Of a DNA stretch of 64,000 nt, positions 1 through 11,123 are shown one piece after another (within the stretch, counting starts at the first letter, position 1; every line of letters starts with the position of its first letter). This stretch comes from Inia geoffrensis (Eukaryota > Chordata > Mammalia > Artiodactyla > Iniidae). The translations under genes and the position numbers were made by a program. The DNA is taken from positions 1,116,001 to 1,180,000 of the forward strand of contig JAZAQT010000027.1 of assembly GCA_036417435.1 (NCBI GenBank), written 5' to 3'. A model generated the notes under the pieces. That model was given only the letters and a program-made list of their open reading frames with translations, was not told where the DNA came from and ran no database searches.

Positions 1-128
1 TTCCCTATGCTATATAGTAGTTCCTTGTTGATGATCTACTTTATACATAGCAGTGTGTATGTGTTAATCCCAAACTGTTAATTTATCCCTCCTCCCACTT
101 TCCCCTTTGGTAATAATAAATTATAAGA
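1..128 (-). mobile_element. LINE-1 3'UTR fragment, antisense, cut by window edge
   Basis: The sequence runs through landmarks typical of an inverted cetartiodactyl L1 3'UTR: a 'tatagtagttccttgttg' stretch, an AT-rich 'tttatacatagcagtgtgta' stretch, then 'gtgttaatcccaaactg' and a pyrimidine-rich block ending 'cccctttggtaa'. Homology fades near 128. The same landmarks recur, far more diverged, in every satellite unit further right. The family call is from memory of L1 tails, and the exact right end is uncertain. Confidence 0.7.
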
Positions 129-1349
129 TTTTATACTTCTCAGAAATGGGGGAGCTGAAACAGAGGTATAATTTTCAATGGAAAAGCATTTAAAACAAGA
201 TTGAAGCTTTAACCAAGATTATTAGATGTGCATCCTTGGAAAAAAATCACTTCATTTCTCTAATATTGACCTGACAAATAAGACAAATCTTTTCACTGAA
301 CTTGCTTATAATAGAATGATGGAAATATAAAATGGAAGTGTTAGAAACATCTTATTTTACCCGAGCCTTATACACTGTTCTATGTTAATTACAGTTTGGC
401 TCACATATCTGTTTATTGAAGTTACAATGTTATCAATTTCTGTTACTGATCCTCCACAATGGACCCCAACAAGTATCCCCCTGCCCAGTGTCATTGGAGC
501 CAACAGATCGAGACTGAGTTTGGTTCAGAAGCAAAGGAAACTATATTTTGATCAGAGAATGGAGAAGTGAGAGAATGCGCTACCCCACAGGCTGTGTGTT
601 GGCCTGCTGTGTACAGGTCCTGTCAGAGTCAGTGGGAGGGAGGGGGCGGAGCTCTCAGAGGCCGGGTTGGATGCAGCTCAGGCTCTATATCTTGGAGCCT
701 GCACTGGTCCCCAGGAGCTGAAGTGTCGACCCAGCCATTCTGCAGTAGGAAATCTGGTCTGAAGTGCCGGGTGTGGCAGCTCTGCATGCGGGAACCTAGG
801 AGCACTTGAAATTAGACAAATCACAAAGGATAACAAAGGTTAGACTTTATTTTATTGCCCAGATTCTATTTTTATCTCCCAAGGATTTTTAATGGGCTTT
901 GCTGGTGACAAAGCCCTCCTCTGCCTTTTGTCCCATTCCTCGTTCTTGGAGTTCTGAGTGTGCAGACCCCTCTTCTGTAACTGCTGAGTGCTGAGTTGGG
1001 AGCCCTCATACCCGGGGGTGAGGGTCAGAACTTCTCCCCAGCAGCCTCCAGGTGAGATTCATTGTTCCCAGAGCTGCTGCCTCCCTGCTCGTCCACCTGA
1101 GTACCAGCATTGGAAGTGTTATAGATTCTAATGACCTTTAAGGGTACAGGAAAGGGATGTGCAGAGAAAATGTGGAGGCAGGCTTTACCCCACCGCACAT
1201 TTGTTAGGCCACCTTAGGCTGACCATTTCTGCCAGCCTAGATGCTCTGACCAGCAGTCTTTGTTTTCTTCAATTAGGCCCCTGAATTAATGTAAAAACAG
1301 TACCAGGTGTCAGAGCCTTGCCTGCTCAACTCCCAGTCAGTCCAGGGTC
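129..1349. other. Unassigned flank, no supported gene
   Basis: I recognise no gene, RNA or named repeat here. Open frames are short, lack homology I can name and overlap on both strands. On the minus strand, around 430-560, the text has a flavour of a retroviral LTR U5 region (pyrimidine-rich, 'tttgcttctgaacc'), and an AATAAA on the minus strand lies near 845. Together with the reverse-transcriptase relic on the same strand, this could be a decayed LTR, but no boundaries or terminal inverted repeats could be fixed. Confidence 0.4.
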
Positions 1350-1924
1350 AGTGGTGATGCAAGACCATGATGGACACTGAGTCAACAGCCTTTTGAGGTA
1401 GCCAGGACTGCAGCTGGTCTTATTGGTCACCATCACCACGGTGGCTGTAGGCTTTTCTATGGTGACAATGTGATATATGGTTCCCCTGCCAAGCTTATTA
1501 GCTCCCCTCTGGGTGCAGTAAGCCCTGAAAGCAGCAGTCTACTCTTTTTTTGACACACTATTGTTGTTTTCTGAGAGAAACTCCAGGTAAAGTGATGGTT
1601 ACACGAGTTGCCATGGGGTCCCGTTGCCCCCAGTTGTCTTTCTGGAGGTTGGAGTTGGGGGGTCTCCTCACTCGAGGTCAGTGTGCCCATGGAGCGAACC
1701 CTGCAACCTCAGGGCATGTTTGGTGGTTAGGATCAACACATGGGGTCCTTTTCCCTTAGGAGGGAGGTGGCCTTTCAGGCTGCTGATTTCCAGGTTTTTA
1801 GATACTGCCAGTATCCTGGCCAGATGTGGTGGTGGACCAAGCCCCTTAGTGACCGTAGTTTATCCTACCTGGTTAGCATTCATGCGTTGTTCCTTTTCAA
1901 GTGGTCCCGGTTTTTGCACTAATA
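1350..1924 (-). other. Possible downstream remnant of the retroviral relic
   Basis: This lies 3' of the reverse-transcriptase relic on the minus strand and may be the rest of the same endogenous retrovirus. Reading frames are short and broken. A 77-codon minus frame (1457-1690) has an ATG start, but I cannot assign it to any retroviral domain. Position and strand are the only support. Confidence 0.3.
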
Positions 1925-2720
1925 CTCCAATGGCAATTCACCTTTCACCAGGAATGTAAAGGTCAAAGGGTTTAGCTAAATTAGGGAGTTCCAGGTCAAG
2001 GGTCTGAATTGACTGCTCTTTCCATTCTTGAAAGACCACTTCTGGATTCTATTCAAAAGGATCATCATCTTTTCCTTTCAGTGCTTCATATAGAGGCCCA
2101 GCTATTAGGCTGTAGTTCGGGATCCAGATGCAGCAAACCCCAGCCTCCCCAGGAACTCCTAAGCTGTCTTCTACTTTTAGAAGGGCTAAGGCTGCAAATG
2201 GTTTCTTCCCTTTCCTGGGATGGGCTTCTCAGACCTTCTGTGACAACGAAGCCCAGGTAGGTCACCTTAGTGTGATATTTGAGCTTTATCTTGGACAACT
2301 TCTATCCTATATTGGCTTGGTAGTTCAGAGGCCTCCTTAGTAGAGCTGGCGATCAGATTGGTGTCTGCATATTGAAGGAGGGTTTCCTTTTCCAGAGGTA
2401 GAACTTTTAGGTCTTTAGCTAAGCTTTCCCAAAGATGGTGTGGGAATTTTTATACCCTTGGGGCGAGGGGACCCAGCAGTATTATTTTTGTTGTATGTTG
2501 AGTCCTGCCAGTCACGAGGCAAAATTTCTTGTGACTCTGGGACTAATGGAATACAAAAGAAGGCATCATTGAAGTCTAATACAGAACACCATGTCCTGGT
2601 GGTTGGTAGAATGACTAGCAGTGTGTAGGAATTAGGAACTACTGGAGGTATACCCTCGGTGGCATAACTGACTGTCCTGACATCCTTTACCAGGTCCCCA
2701 GCGGCCCATTTGTCTCTCGT
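1925..2720 (-). pseudogene. Gammaretrovirus-like pol reverse-transcriptase relic (endogenous retrovirus, broken)
   Basis: Read on the minus strand, several frames give pieces in the order expected for a gammaretroviral (class I ERV) reverse transcriptase. An LVKDVRTV-like block lies near 2690-2715. The palm motif read as LDFNDAFFCIPL is at about 2545-2580. A remnant of the catalytic YxDD site is at about 2355-2375, and a KVTYLGFVVTEG block at about 2235-2275. A connection-domain-like LPNLAKPFDLYI lies at about 1953-1988. The pieces sit in different frames and are interrupted by stops, so no functional enzyme can be made. The active-site remnant reads YADT, so one of the two catalytic aspartates is already lost. 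Family assignment comes from motif recognition. I saw no intact gag, protease or env, and the LTRs are not securely located. Confidence 0.75.
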
Positions 2721-3286
2721 GGTCAGGCAATTACCAGGATATGGAGCTCACCTGGGCAGGTACCTCACCCCCACGCCAGCTCATTGGGCTCTCCTGGTCA
2801 AGCCCCTCCCAGGATACAGATCTACCCTTGCAGGTACCGTGGCAGGGCTGGGCAAAGAGGAACCGTGCACATAGCCCTCATTGCAGAGCAACCTCAGCTC
2901 ACCTGTCTCTCAGAGCTGACACAGAGCACCTCAGAGCAGGACTTGAACTAACAAACAGCAGCTCCGACATGTCTGTGACCCTGGGCATCACTCTGCAGGG
3001 CCTCCCTCTGCCTGGTCTTCCAGACACTTCCACTGAACCCAGGGCACCAAGCCGCTGCCTCCAGCCACCACTCACCCCTCCTCTCCCTGACTTCTGTGTC
3101 CCTTTCATTAGGAGACGATTTTCTTGAAGCTGTCTCCCACTCATGGGCCAGATAAAATGATTAGAAAACAAGCCAGAGCTGCAGCCCCTTGTGTATCCGG
3201 ACTTTCAAGAGCCTACACCTGTTGCTTGGAGATGGCCCGTTCAGCAAGGTCAATTTTCTGCAACTGTGAGCCCCTGAGTAGTGAGG
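2721..3286. other. Unassigned GC-richer flank
   Basis: No recognisable gene or repeat. A 128-codon plus frame and a 90-codon minus frame overlap here, but neither has features of a known protein, and such frames are expected by chance in GC-richer sequence. Confidence 0.4.
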
Positions 3287-3359
3287 ATTGGCTGACCTGT
3301 GCAGCCTGACCAATCGGGCCAGCCCTCCCCAGGTGTGCATGTTTTGAGGTCAATATAAA
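3287..3359 (+). promoter_or_regulatory. CCAAT/TATA promoter-like patch, possibly from an LTR
   Basis: An inverted CCAAT box (ATTGG, 3287-3291) and a direct CCAAT box (3310-3314) precede a TATAAA (3354-3359), in the order and spacing of a class II promoter on the plus strand. Transcription would start near 3385. This arrangement is common in retroviral LTR U3 regions, and a retroviral relic lies just left on the opposite strand. No LTR ends were found, and short motifs like these also occur by chance. Confidence 0.35.
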
Positions 3360-4138
3360 CACCGCACCAGGCAGCAAGAGCCCCTGCAGCTCTGCCTGAC
3401 ACCATATTCTCTGCCCTGTCATTAGTCTCGGGGCTGGGCTGGTGGGAGGGATTGAGAAGCCACGGCTTTGTGAGAGGCCTAGTGTGAGTTGGGCTCTGCT
3501 GGACTTTCTGCAGCAGTTTCCAGGCTGCCACCTGCTAAAGAAGAGGATGTGTCACCTATAACTGCTGCTGGAATTTCTCCCTGGGCAGAGGTGAGGGAGG
3601 AAAAAAAGCAGTGGGGGCGGGACAGGAGGGGTTTCTCAGGCAGGGAAATGGAAGGCTTCCAGAAGAGCACCCAGGGCCAGGACCATCCTGGCTGGCCTGC
3701 AGGCACCAAGTCGGCCGGCATGCTGTCGCTTGTGTGGCTCCACGGCCCTTCCTCTAGGCTTTCAAGTCCTTGCACATATTCAGGTGTTTTACCTGGGAAG
3801 GGTGGGAACAGTTCAGCAGCAGCTGGCCTGGGCCTCAGCTCACGTTTACTCACAGAGGTCTCGGCACAGTCCCCCAGCTTTACAATGAGGACACTTGTTG
3901 CGTGGGGGCTGCTGGTTGAATGGGAGATGATTCCCCTCACTGACCAACTTCAGAATTGTTTACAACTGGAGCAAGTGCCCTGATACGGTTTTCCTCTGTG
4001 TAACTGGTGGGTTCTGTTTAGATTTTTTTTTTCTTTATTTTGGGTTCTAGGTAGATTTTATTCCTCTTTTTTGTATTTACAGATATAAGCATGGAAATAA
4101 TGTATTCATATAAAAGCACGTGTGTGAAGGGAAGAACC
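3360..4138. other. Unassigned flank with overlapping non-coding open frames
   Basis: Open frames of 164 codons (plus, 3489-3983) and 153 codons (minus, 3479-3940) overlap each other almost exactly. Neither shows a recognisable domain, signal peptide or conserved motif, so I do not call either a gene. If the CCAAT/TATA patch is real, the plus frame would lie about 100 bp downstream of its start site. The last part (4021-4138) is T-rich, low in complexity and featureless. Confidence 0.4.
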
Positions 4139-4889
4139 TTTTTTTCTGTTTTAATTGTTTTTTAAATTTTGAAATATATTTTAGTTTTTTATACAGCAGG
4201 TTTATATTGGTTATCTATTTTACACTTGGTTATCTATTTATCTACTGGTTATCTATTTTATACATATAAATGCCAATCTGAATCTCTCAACTTCTCCCAC
4301 CACCTAACCCCCACAGCTTTCCCCACTTGATGTCCATATGTTTTTTCTCTACATCTGTTGCTCTATTTCTGCCTTGCAAACTGGTCCATCTGCACAATTT
4401 TTCTAGGTTCCACATATATGCATTCATATACAATATTTGTTTTCCTCTTTCTGACATACTTCACTCTCTATGACAGTCTCTAGATCCATTGACATCTCTA
4501 CAAATGATCCAACTTCATTCATTCTTATGGCTGAGTAATATTCCATTTTATATATGTATCATCTCTTTATGCATTCATGTGTCTGTGGACATTTAGGTTG
4601 CTTCCATTACCTGGCTATTATAGTGATGCAATGAACTTTGTGGTGAAAGCCTCCTCTTTATTTTTGTTTTTTTTCTCGATATATGCCCAGGAGTGAGATG
4701 GCTGGATCATATTGTAATTTATGGTTAGTTTTTAAGGAACCTCCATGCTGTTCTCTATTGTAACTGTATCAATTTACATTCCCAACAGTAGTGGAAGAGG
4801 TTTCCTTTTCTCCACACCATTCGAGCCTTTGTTGTTTGCAGAATTTCTGATAATGCCTATTCTAACAGGTGTGAGGTGATACTTCATTG
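4139..4889 (-). mobile_element. LINE-1 3' end (3'UTR plus ORF2 C-terminus), antisense, truncated at array junction
   Basis: A T-rich left end (the inverted poly-A tail) is followed by 'atacagcaggttta', the 'ggttccacatatatgcattc' block, 'tttctgacatacttcactct', 'gctgagtaatattccatt', 'catttaggttgcttccat', 'tatgcccaggagtgagatgg' and 'gtgaggtgatacttcattg'. These are standard landmarks, in order, of an inverted L1 3'UTR running into the 3' part of ORF2. The element is old, with many substitutions and a broken ORF2. It does not continue into the rest of ORF2: right after the last landmark the sequence switches to satellite DNA. It is the same type and orientation of L1 end that forms half of each satellite unit, but is clearly less diverged from a typical L1. 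Confidence 0.85.
4208..4258. repeat. Short three-copy direct repeat inside the L1 3'UTR
   Basis: The 13-mer tggttatctattt occurs three times (4208-4220, 4227-4239, 4246-4258) at a 19 bp spacing. It looks like a local replication-slippage expansion within the L1 tail. Confidence 0.85.
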
Positions 4890-4890
4890 T
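4889..4890. other. Left boundary of the satellite array
   Basis: To the left is antisense L1 ORF2 sequence ending 'gtgatacttcattg'. To the right, 'ttgagtttatttctttgagc' matches unit phase 0 ('ttgagtccatttggttgagc' in later units). The switch is abrupt. Because the unit is itself partly L1, the junction can be read as a recombination between a flanking L1 and the L1-derived part of the satellite. Confidence 0.75.
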
Positions 4891-6088
4891 TGAGTTTATT
4901 TCTTTGAGCAAGGAGTAGGTCCTGTCTATTACATACTTGGCTTATGGAATGGTTTTTGGGCTAATTTCAATCTCTGGTTTTATGACGCACCCCAACTCAA
5001 CTTTCCCCTTAAAAAAAGCATAAGATTGTTTCCTAAAAGTGAGACTCTGTTGTGTTTTGTAATTCAATTCATGTGTAGCCAAGTTTACATTCCCTTTATT
5101 AGTGATAACCTATAATAATTTTCTTTTTCTGTGTGACTTATTTCACATAGAATCATCGTACTGGAATCCATTCATTTTGCTTCTACAGGCCTGATTACAT
5201 TAATATCACTGTTGAGTGATATTTCATTATACAAAATAAGCACAAGGTCTTTATCCATTTTTTTCTGTCCAGGATATATAAGTTGTACTGTAGTGGACAT
5301 TGCTGAAAACACAGCAGTCCTAAATATTGGGGTAGCTGTGTCTTCCTTCTTTAAATTTTCCTAAGCTATAGGGCCATAAGTGGAAGTGCCCTAGGCTCTG
5401 TGGCTTTGATTTTTAGATGTTTCAGGAAACACCATACACATCTCCACAGTACTCGTTGGCAATTTACATCCCGCCAATCAGCATAACCAAGCTCCCTGTA
5501 CTCCATGGCCAGTCCTGTCTCTCGGGATTTTACACTTTTTTCAGACGACACTTTAAAGCGTTGGGAAGTGAGACTTCATTGTAGTGCAAATTTCCATTAC
5601 AGGCTTGTTTGTTGGCCAAAAAGAGTGTATGCGTTTTTTCTGGGATATATTTAGGAAAAAACACATACACCCTTTTTGGCTAAGTGTATCATTGTCGAAG
5701 TGCTGCCTCTTTTCCTTTACTTTCAGAGCAATTTTAATCTACCACCGGATATCTGTTTTCTGCAATTCTGCCTCGCGTTCAAGTCCTCTTCACAGCCTTC
5801 CTTCAATATATTTTTGGATGATAGGGGTCATGTGTAATTGTGCAGGATTGTGAATTACAGTGTTCAAAAAGCTCCTTTTTTCAACTAGCTTCCTTGTGAG
5901 CTGACTGCAAAACCGAAGAATTGCTTCAGGCCCGAACCTGGTTCTGGCAAGGCACGCTGAGCCTTTGGTGAATTCTTCTCCCTGGTGGGAAATCAGAGTT
6001 CAATGTGCCCGTCCAAACACATAGAGATAGTCCCTCATTGGATCTCCTTATTCCTGGTCATCTTCTACAGAAATTACTAACTGTGAAA
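4890..6088. repeat. Edge unit E1, highly diverged, right part deleted
   Basis: Covers phase 0 to about 1195. This is the most diverged copy in the window. Its palindrome (5612-5683) is decayed, with a degenerate centre. At about 6086-6089 it fuses to phase about 174 of the next copy, removing roughly 710 bp that span the unit boundary. Confidence 0.85.
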
Positions 6089-7650
6089 CAGTTCATCTGG
6101 AGCTGTGTTTATACTCCCGGTGTTAGTGATATGTTGTGATGTTTCTTTTTCTGTGTGACTTATTTCACTTAAAAGCATCGTACCTACATCCACTCATTAT
6201 GCTGCTACTGGTCTGTTGCCATTGATTTCATTGTTGAGTGATATTCCATTGTAGGGATGTACCACAACTTCTATATCCATTTTTCTTTTTCTTGGCTATT
6301 GAAGTTGTACCATAGTCAAGGTTCCCGTACAGAGAGCAGCCCCAAACTTTGGTGTGGCTGTGTCTATTTCATTTAAATTTTCCGAATATATAGCACTATA
6401 AGTGTATGTGCCCTAGGCTCTCTAGCTTGGTTTTTTCTTCGTTCCAGGAAACACCATGCACTTCTCCAGAGTGGCTGTTGGCAATTTACATCCTGCCCAT
6501 CAGCATAACAAGGCTGCCGGTTCTCCATGGCCTGTCCAGCCTCTCTGGATTTTACACTTTTTTCGGACGGCCCTTTTGATCGGTGGGAAGTGAGACTTCC
6601 TTGTAGTGCTGACTTCCATTGCAGGCTTGCTTGGTTGGCCAAAAACGTCGTATGCATTTTTTCCTGAATATATTCAGGAAAAAACGCATACGCCCTTTTT
6701 GGCCAAGTGCATCAGTTTTGAACTGCTGCCTCTTTTCCTACGCTTTCAGAGCAATTCTTATCTACCACCTGATATATGTTTTCTGCAATTCTGTGTCGTG
6801 TTCAAGTCCTCTTCATAGCCTTCCTTCAATAAATTTTTGGATGATAGGGGTCATTTGGAACTCTGCAGGATTGTGAGTAACAGTGCCAAAAATCTCCTTT
6901 TCTCAACTCGCTTTCTTCTGAGCTGGCCGCAAACCCGAAGAATTGCTTCAGGCCCTAATCTCGTTGTGGCATGGCAAGCTGAGCCTTTGGTGAATTCTTC
7001 TTACTGTAGGGAATTCAGAGTTCAATGTGCCCGACCAAACACATTGAGATAGCCGCTCTTTGGTTCTCCTTATTCCTGTTCATCTTCCACAGAAATTGCA
7101 ATCTGTGCCAAACAAGAGTTCAAAGGCACTGACTCTCCAAGTGGGGAGAATGTTAATATCGCATCTGGAATGGCGAACTCGAGTACCAGGGGGCGAAAAT
7201 GGCAATGAGGTTTAGAAATTTTGCCTGATCACTTCGTGGACCATATTCTGGGTTTTCCATGCATATTTTAGCTGAAGGATAAATAACTTAAACGTGGAGA
7301 TTTGGGACCCGTGGAATGGGAACCATGCACCATTACCTCAAAGGGTCTGCATTCCCTCACCAATAGTATCAGCCCAAAGTGTCCAGCCTTATCTCTCCCC
7401 CAGCTGTGGATGTAGAGGTGGTAAATCCAAGATTCCTCACAGGCCCTGAAGGACTTATTTAAGAATTTCTCTCTATTTGACAGTCCTTGTGTTTTCTTTT
7501 TCAAATTTATTTTTATAAGTGGATTTAGCTTCTTGACACTGCTGTGTGTATGCTGATGTACACAAATGATTTTCTTATGGAGACCTATAAATGTATGGGT
7601 TTTAATTTTCTTCATAGTCAGGTATATTCCTAGGTTTTGAATATAGCTTG
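6089..7650. repeat. Edge unit E2, missing its first ~174 bp
   Basis: Continues from the deletion junction to the end of the unit. The palindrome (6635-6706) has an intact right arm, while the left arm carries several substitutions (aaaaacgtcg, tatgcat). The CTCF-like site reads accagggggcg here, closer to the consensus core than in most interior units. Confidence 0.87.
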
Positions 7651-9387
7651 TGGAGTCCATTTGATTGAGCAAGGAGTAGGTCTTGTCTAATATATATTTG
7701 GCTTATGGAATGGTATCTGTCCTAATGTCAACCTCTGGTTTTATGCAGCCTCCCCACTCTCCTTTCCCCTTATGCAAGCCTAAGTTTCTTTTGTAAATGT
7801 GAGACTCTGTTGTGTTTTGAAATGCAGTTCATGCGTAGTCGTGTTTACATTCCCTGTATTAGTGATATCTCATGATGTTTCTTTTTCTGTGTGACTTATT
7901 TCACTTAGAATCATCGTAACTAAATCCACTCATTATGGTGCTACTGGTCTGTTGCCATTGATTTCATTGTTGAGTGATATTCCATTGTAGGGATGTACCA
8001 CAACTTCTATATCCATTTTTCTCTTTCTGGGCTATTAAAGTTGTACCATAGTCAAGGCTCCCGTACACAGAGCAGCCCCAAACTTTGGTGTGGCTGTGTC
8101 TTTTTCATTTAAATTTTCCGAATCTATAGCACCATAAGTGGAAGTGCCCTAGGCTCTCTAGCTTGGTTTTTTCTTTGTTCCAGGAAACACCATCCACTTC
8201 TCCAGAGTGGCTGTTGGCAATTTACATCCCGCCCATCAGCATAACAAGGCTGCCAGTTCTCCATGGCCTGTCCTGCCTCTCTGGATTTTACACTTTTTTC
8301 TGACGGTCCTTTTGATCAGTGGGAAGTGAGACTTCATTGTAGTGCGGATTTCCTTTGCAGGCTTGATGGGTTGGCCAAAAAGGGCCTAGGCGTTTTTTCC
8401 TGAATATATTTAGGAAAAAAACGCATACGCACTTTTTGGCCAATTGTATCACGGTGGAAATGCTGCCTCCTCTCCTACGCTTTCAGAGCAATTCTTGTCT
8501 ACCACCTGATATCTGTTTTCTGCAATTCTGCGTCGCATTCAAGTCCTCTTCACAGCCTTCCTTCAATAAATTTTTGGATGATAGGAGTCATTTGGAACTC
8601 TGCAGGACTGTGAATTACAGTGCCAAAAATCTCCTTTTCTCAACTCGCTTTATTGTGAGCTGACCGCAAAACCGAAAAATTGCTTCAGGCCTAAATCTCG
8701 TTCCGGCATGGCACGCTGAGCCTTTGATGAATTCTTCTTCCTGTAGGGAAATCAGTGTTCAATGTGCCCGTCCAAACACATCAAGTTAGCTGCTCATTCG
8801 TTCTCCTTATTCCTGTTCATCTTCCACAGAAATTGCAAACTGTGCCAAACAAGAGGTGAAAGGCACTGACTCTCCAAGTGGGGAGAATGTTAATATTGCA
8901 TCTGGAACGGCGAACTCGAGTACCAGGGGGCTAAAATGGCGATGAGTTTTAGAAATTGTGCCTGATCACTTCGTGGACCATATTCTGGGTTTTCCATGCA
9001 TATTTTAGCTGAAGGATAAATCCCTTACACGTGGAGATTTGGGACCCGTGGAATGGGAACCATGCACCATTACCTCAAAGGGTCTGCATTCCCTCACCAA
9101 TAGTATCAGCCCCAAGTGTCCAGCCTTATCTCTCCCACAGCTGTGGATGTAGAGTTTGTAAATCCCAGATTCCTCACAAGCCCTGAAGGACTTATTTAAG
9201 AATTTCTCTCTATTTCACAGACCTTGTGTTTTCTTTTTCAAATTTATTTTTATAAGGGGATTTAGCTTATTTACACTGCTGTCTGTATGCTGCTGTACAC
9301 AAATGATTTTCTTATGGAGACCTATAAATGTATGGGTTTTAATTTTCTTCATAGTCAGGTATATTCCTAGGTTTTGAATACGGGGTG
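7651..9387. repeat. Satellite unit U1 (1737 bp), diverged
   Basis: First full-length unit. The palindrome (8371-8443) is 73 bp because of one extra A in the right arm, and its left arm has 'gggcctagg' instead of the usual 'gggcgtatg'. The minus-strand frame that is open in most units has a TAG near 9211. Confidence 0.93.
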
Positions 9388-11123
9388 TTGAGTCCGTTTG
9401 GTTGAGCGAGGAGTAGGTCTTGTCTAATATATATTTGGCTTATGGAATGGTATCTGTCCTAATGTCAACCTCTGGTTTTATGCAGCCTCCCCTCTCTCCT
9501 TTCCCCTTAAGCAAGCATAAGTTTCTTTTGTAAATGTGAGACTCTCTTGTGTTTTGTAATGCAGTTCACACGTAGCCGTGTTTACATTCCCGGTATTAGT
9601 GATATCTTATGATGTTTCTTTTTCTGTGTGACTTATTTCACTTAGAATCATCGTAACTAAATCCACTCATTATGCTGCTACTGGTCTGTTGCCATTGATT
9701 TCATTGTTGAGTGATATTCCATTGTAGGGATGTACCACAACTTCTATATCCATTTTTCTCTTTCTGGGCTATTAAAGTTGTACCATAGTCAAGGCTCCCG
9801 TACACCGAGCAGCCCTAAACTTTGGTGTGGCTGTGTCTTTTTCATTTAAATTTTCCGAATCTATAGCACCATAAGTGGAATTGCCCTGGGCTCTCTAGCT
9901 TGTTTTCTTCTTTGTTCCATGAAACACCATCCACTTCACCAGAGTGGCTGTTGGCAATTTACATCCCGCACATCAGCATAACAAGGCTGCTGGTTCTCCA
10001 TGGCCCGTCGTGCCTCTCTGGATTTTACACTTATTTCGGTTGGCCCTTTTGATCGTTGGGAAGTGCGACTTCATTGTAGTGCGGATTTCCACTGCAGTCT
10101 TGCTTGGTTGGCCAACAAGTGCGTATGCGTTTTTTCCTGAATATATTCAGGAAAAAACGCATACGCCCTTTTTGGCCAAGTGCATCACTGTCGAACTGCT
10201 GCCTCTTTTCCTACGCTTTCAGAGCAATTCTTATCTACCCCCTGATATCTGTTTTCTGCAATTCTGCTTCGAGTTCAAGCCCTCTTCACAGCCTTCCTTC
10301 AATAAATTTTTGGATGATAGGGGTCATTTGGAACTCTGCAGGATTGTGAGTTACAGTGCCAAAAATCTCCTTTTCTCAACTCGCTTTCTTGTGAGCTGAC
10401 CGCAAACCCGAAGAATTGCTTCAGGCCCTAATCTCGTTCCAGCATGGCACGCTGTGCCTTTGATGAATTCTTCTTCCTGTAGGGAAATCAGTGTTCAATG
10501 TGCCTGTCCAAACACATCAAGTTAGCTGCTCATTTGTTCTCCTTATTCCTGTTCATCTTCCACAGAAATTGCAAACTGTGCCAAACAAGAGGTCAAAGGC
10601 ACTGACTCTCCAAGTGGGGAGATTGTTAATATTGCCTCTGGAACGGCGAACTCGAGTACCAGGGGGCTAAAATGGCGATGAGTTTTAGAAATTTTGCCTG
10701 ATCACTTCGTGGACCATATTCTGGGTTTTCCATGCATATTTTAGCTGAAGGATAAATCCCTTACACATGGATCTTTGGGACCCGTGGAATGGGAACCATG
10801 CAGCATTACCTCAAAGGGCCTGCATTCCCTCACCAATAGTATCAGCCCCAAGTGTCCAGCCTTATCTCTCCCACAGCTGTGGATGTAGAGGTGGTAAATC
10901 CAAGATTCCTCACAAGCCCTCAAGGACTTATTTAAGAATTTCTCTCTATTTGACAGTCCTTGTGTTTTCTTTTTCAAATTTATTTTTATAAGGGGATTTA
11001 GCTTATTTACACTGTTGTGTGTATGCTGCTGTACACAAATCATTTTCTTATGGAGACCTATAAATGTATGGGTTTTAATTTTCTTCATAGTCAGGTATAT
11101 TCCTAGGTTTTGAATACGGGGTG
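9388..11123. repeat. Satellite unit U2
   Basis: Palindrome 10108-10179 with two left-arm changes (ccaacaagtgcg). Carries 'cttcgagttcaagccc' near 10267 and 'ccctcaagg' near 10918. Shares these and many other variants with U6, 6944 bp (four units) away. Confidence 0.95.

Noticed and set aside
430..850. Minus-strand retroviral LTR
   Set aside because: There are suggestive U5-like and AATAAA words, but no terminal inverted repeats, target duplication or second LTR could be identified.
3479..3983. Overlapping 164- and 153-codon frames as a gene pair
   Set aside because: The frames mirror each other on opposite strands in GC-rich DNA, and no domain, splice context or homology is visible.
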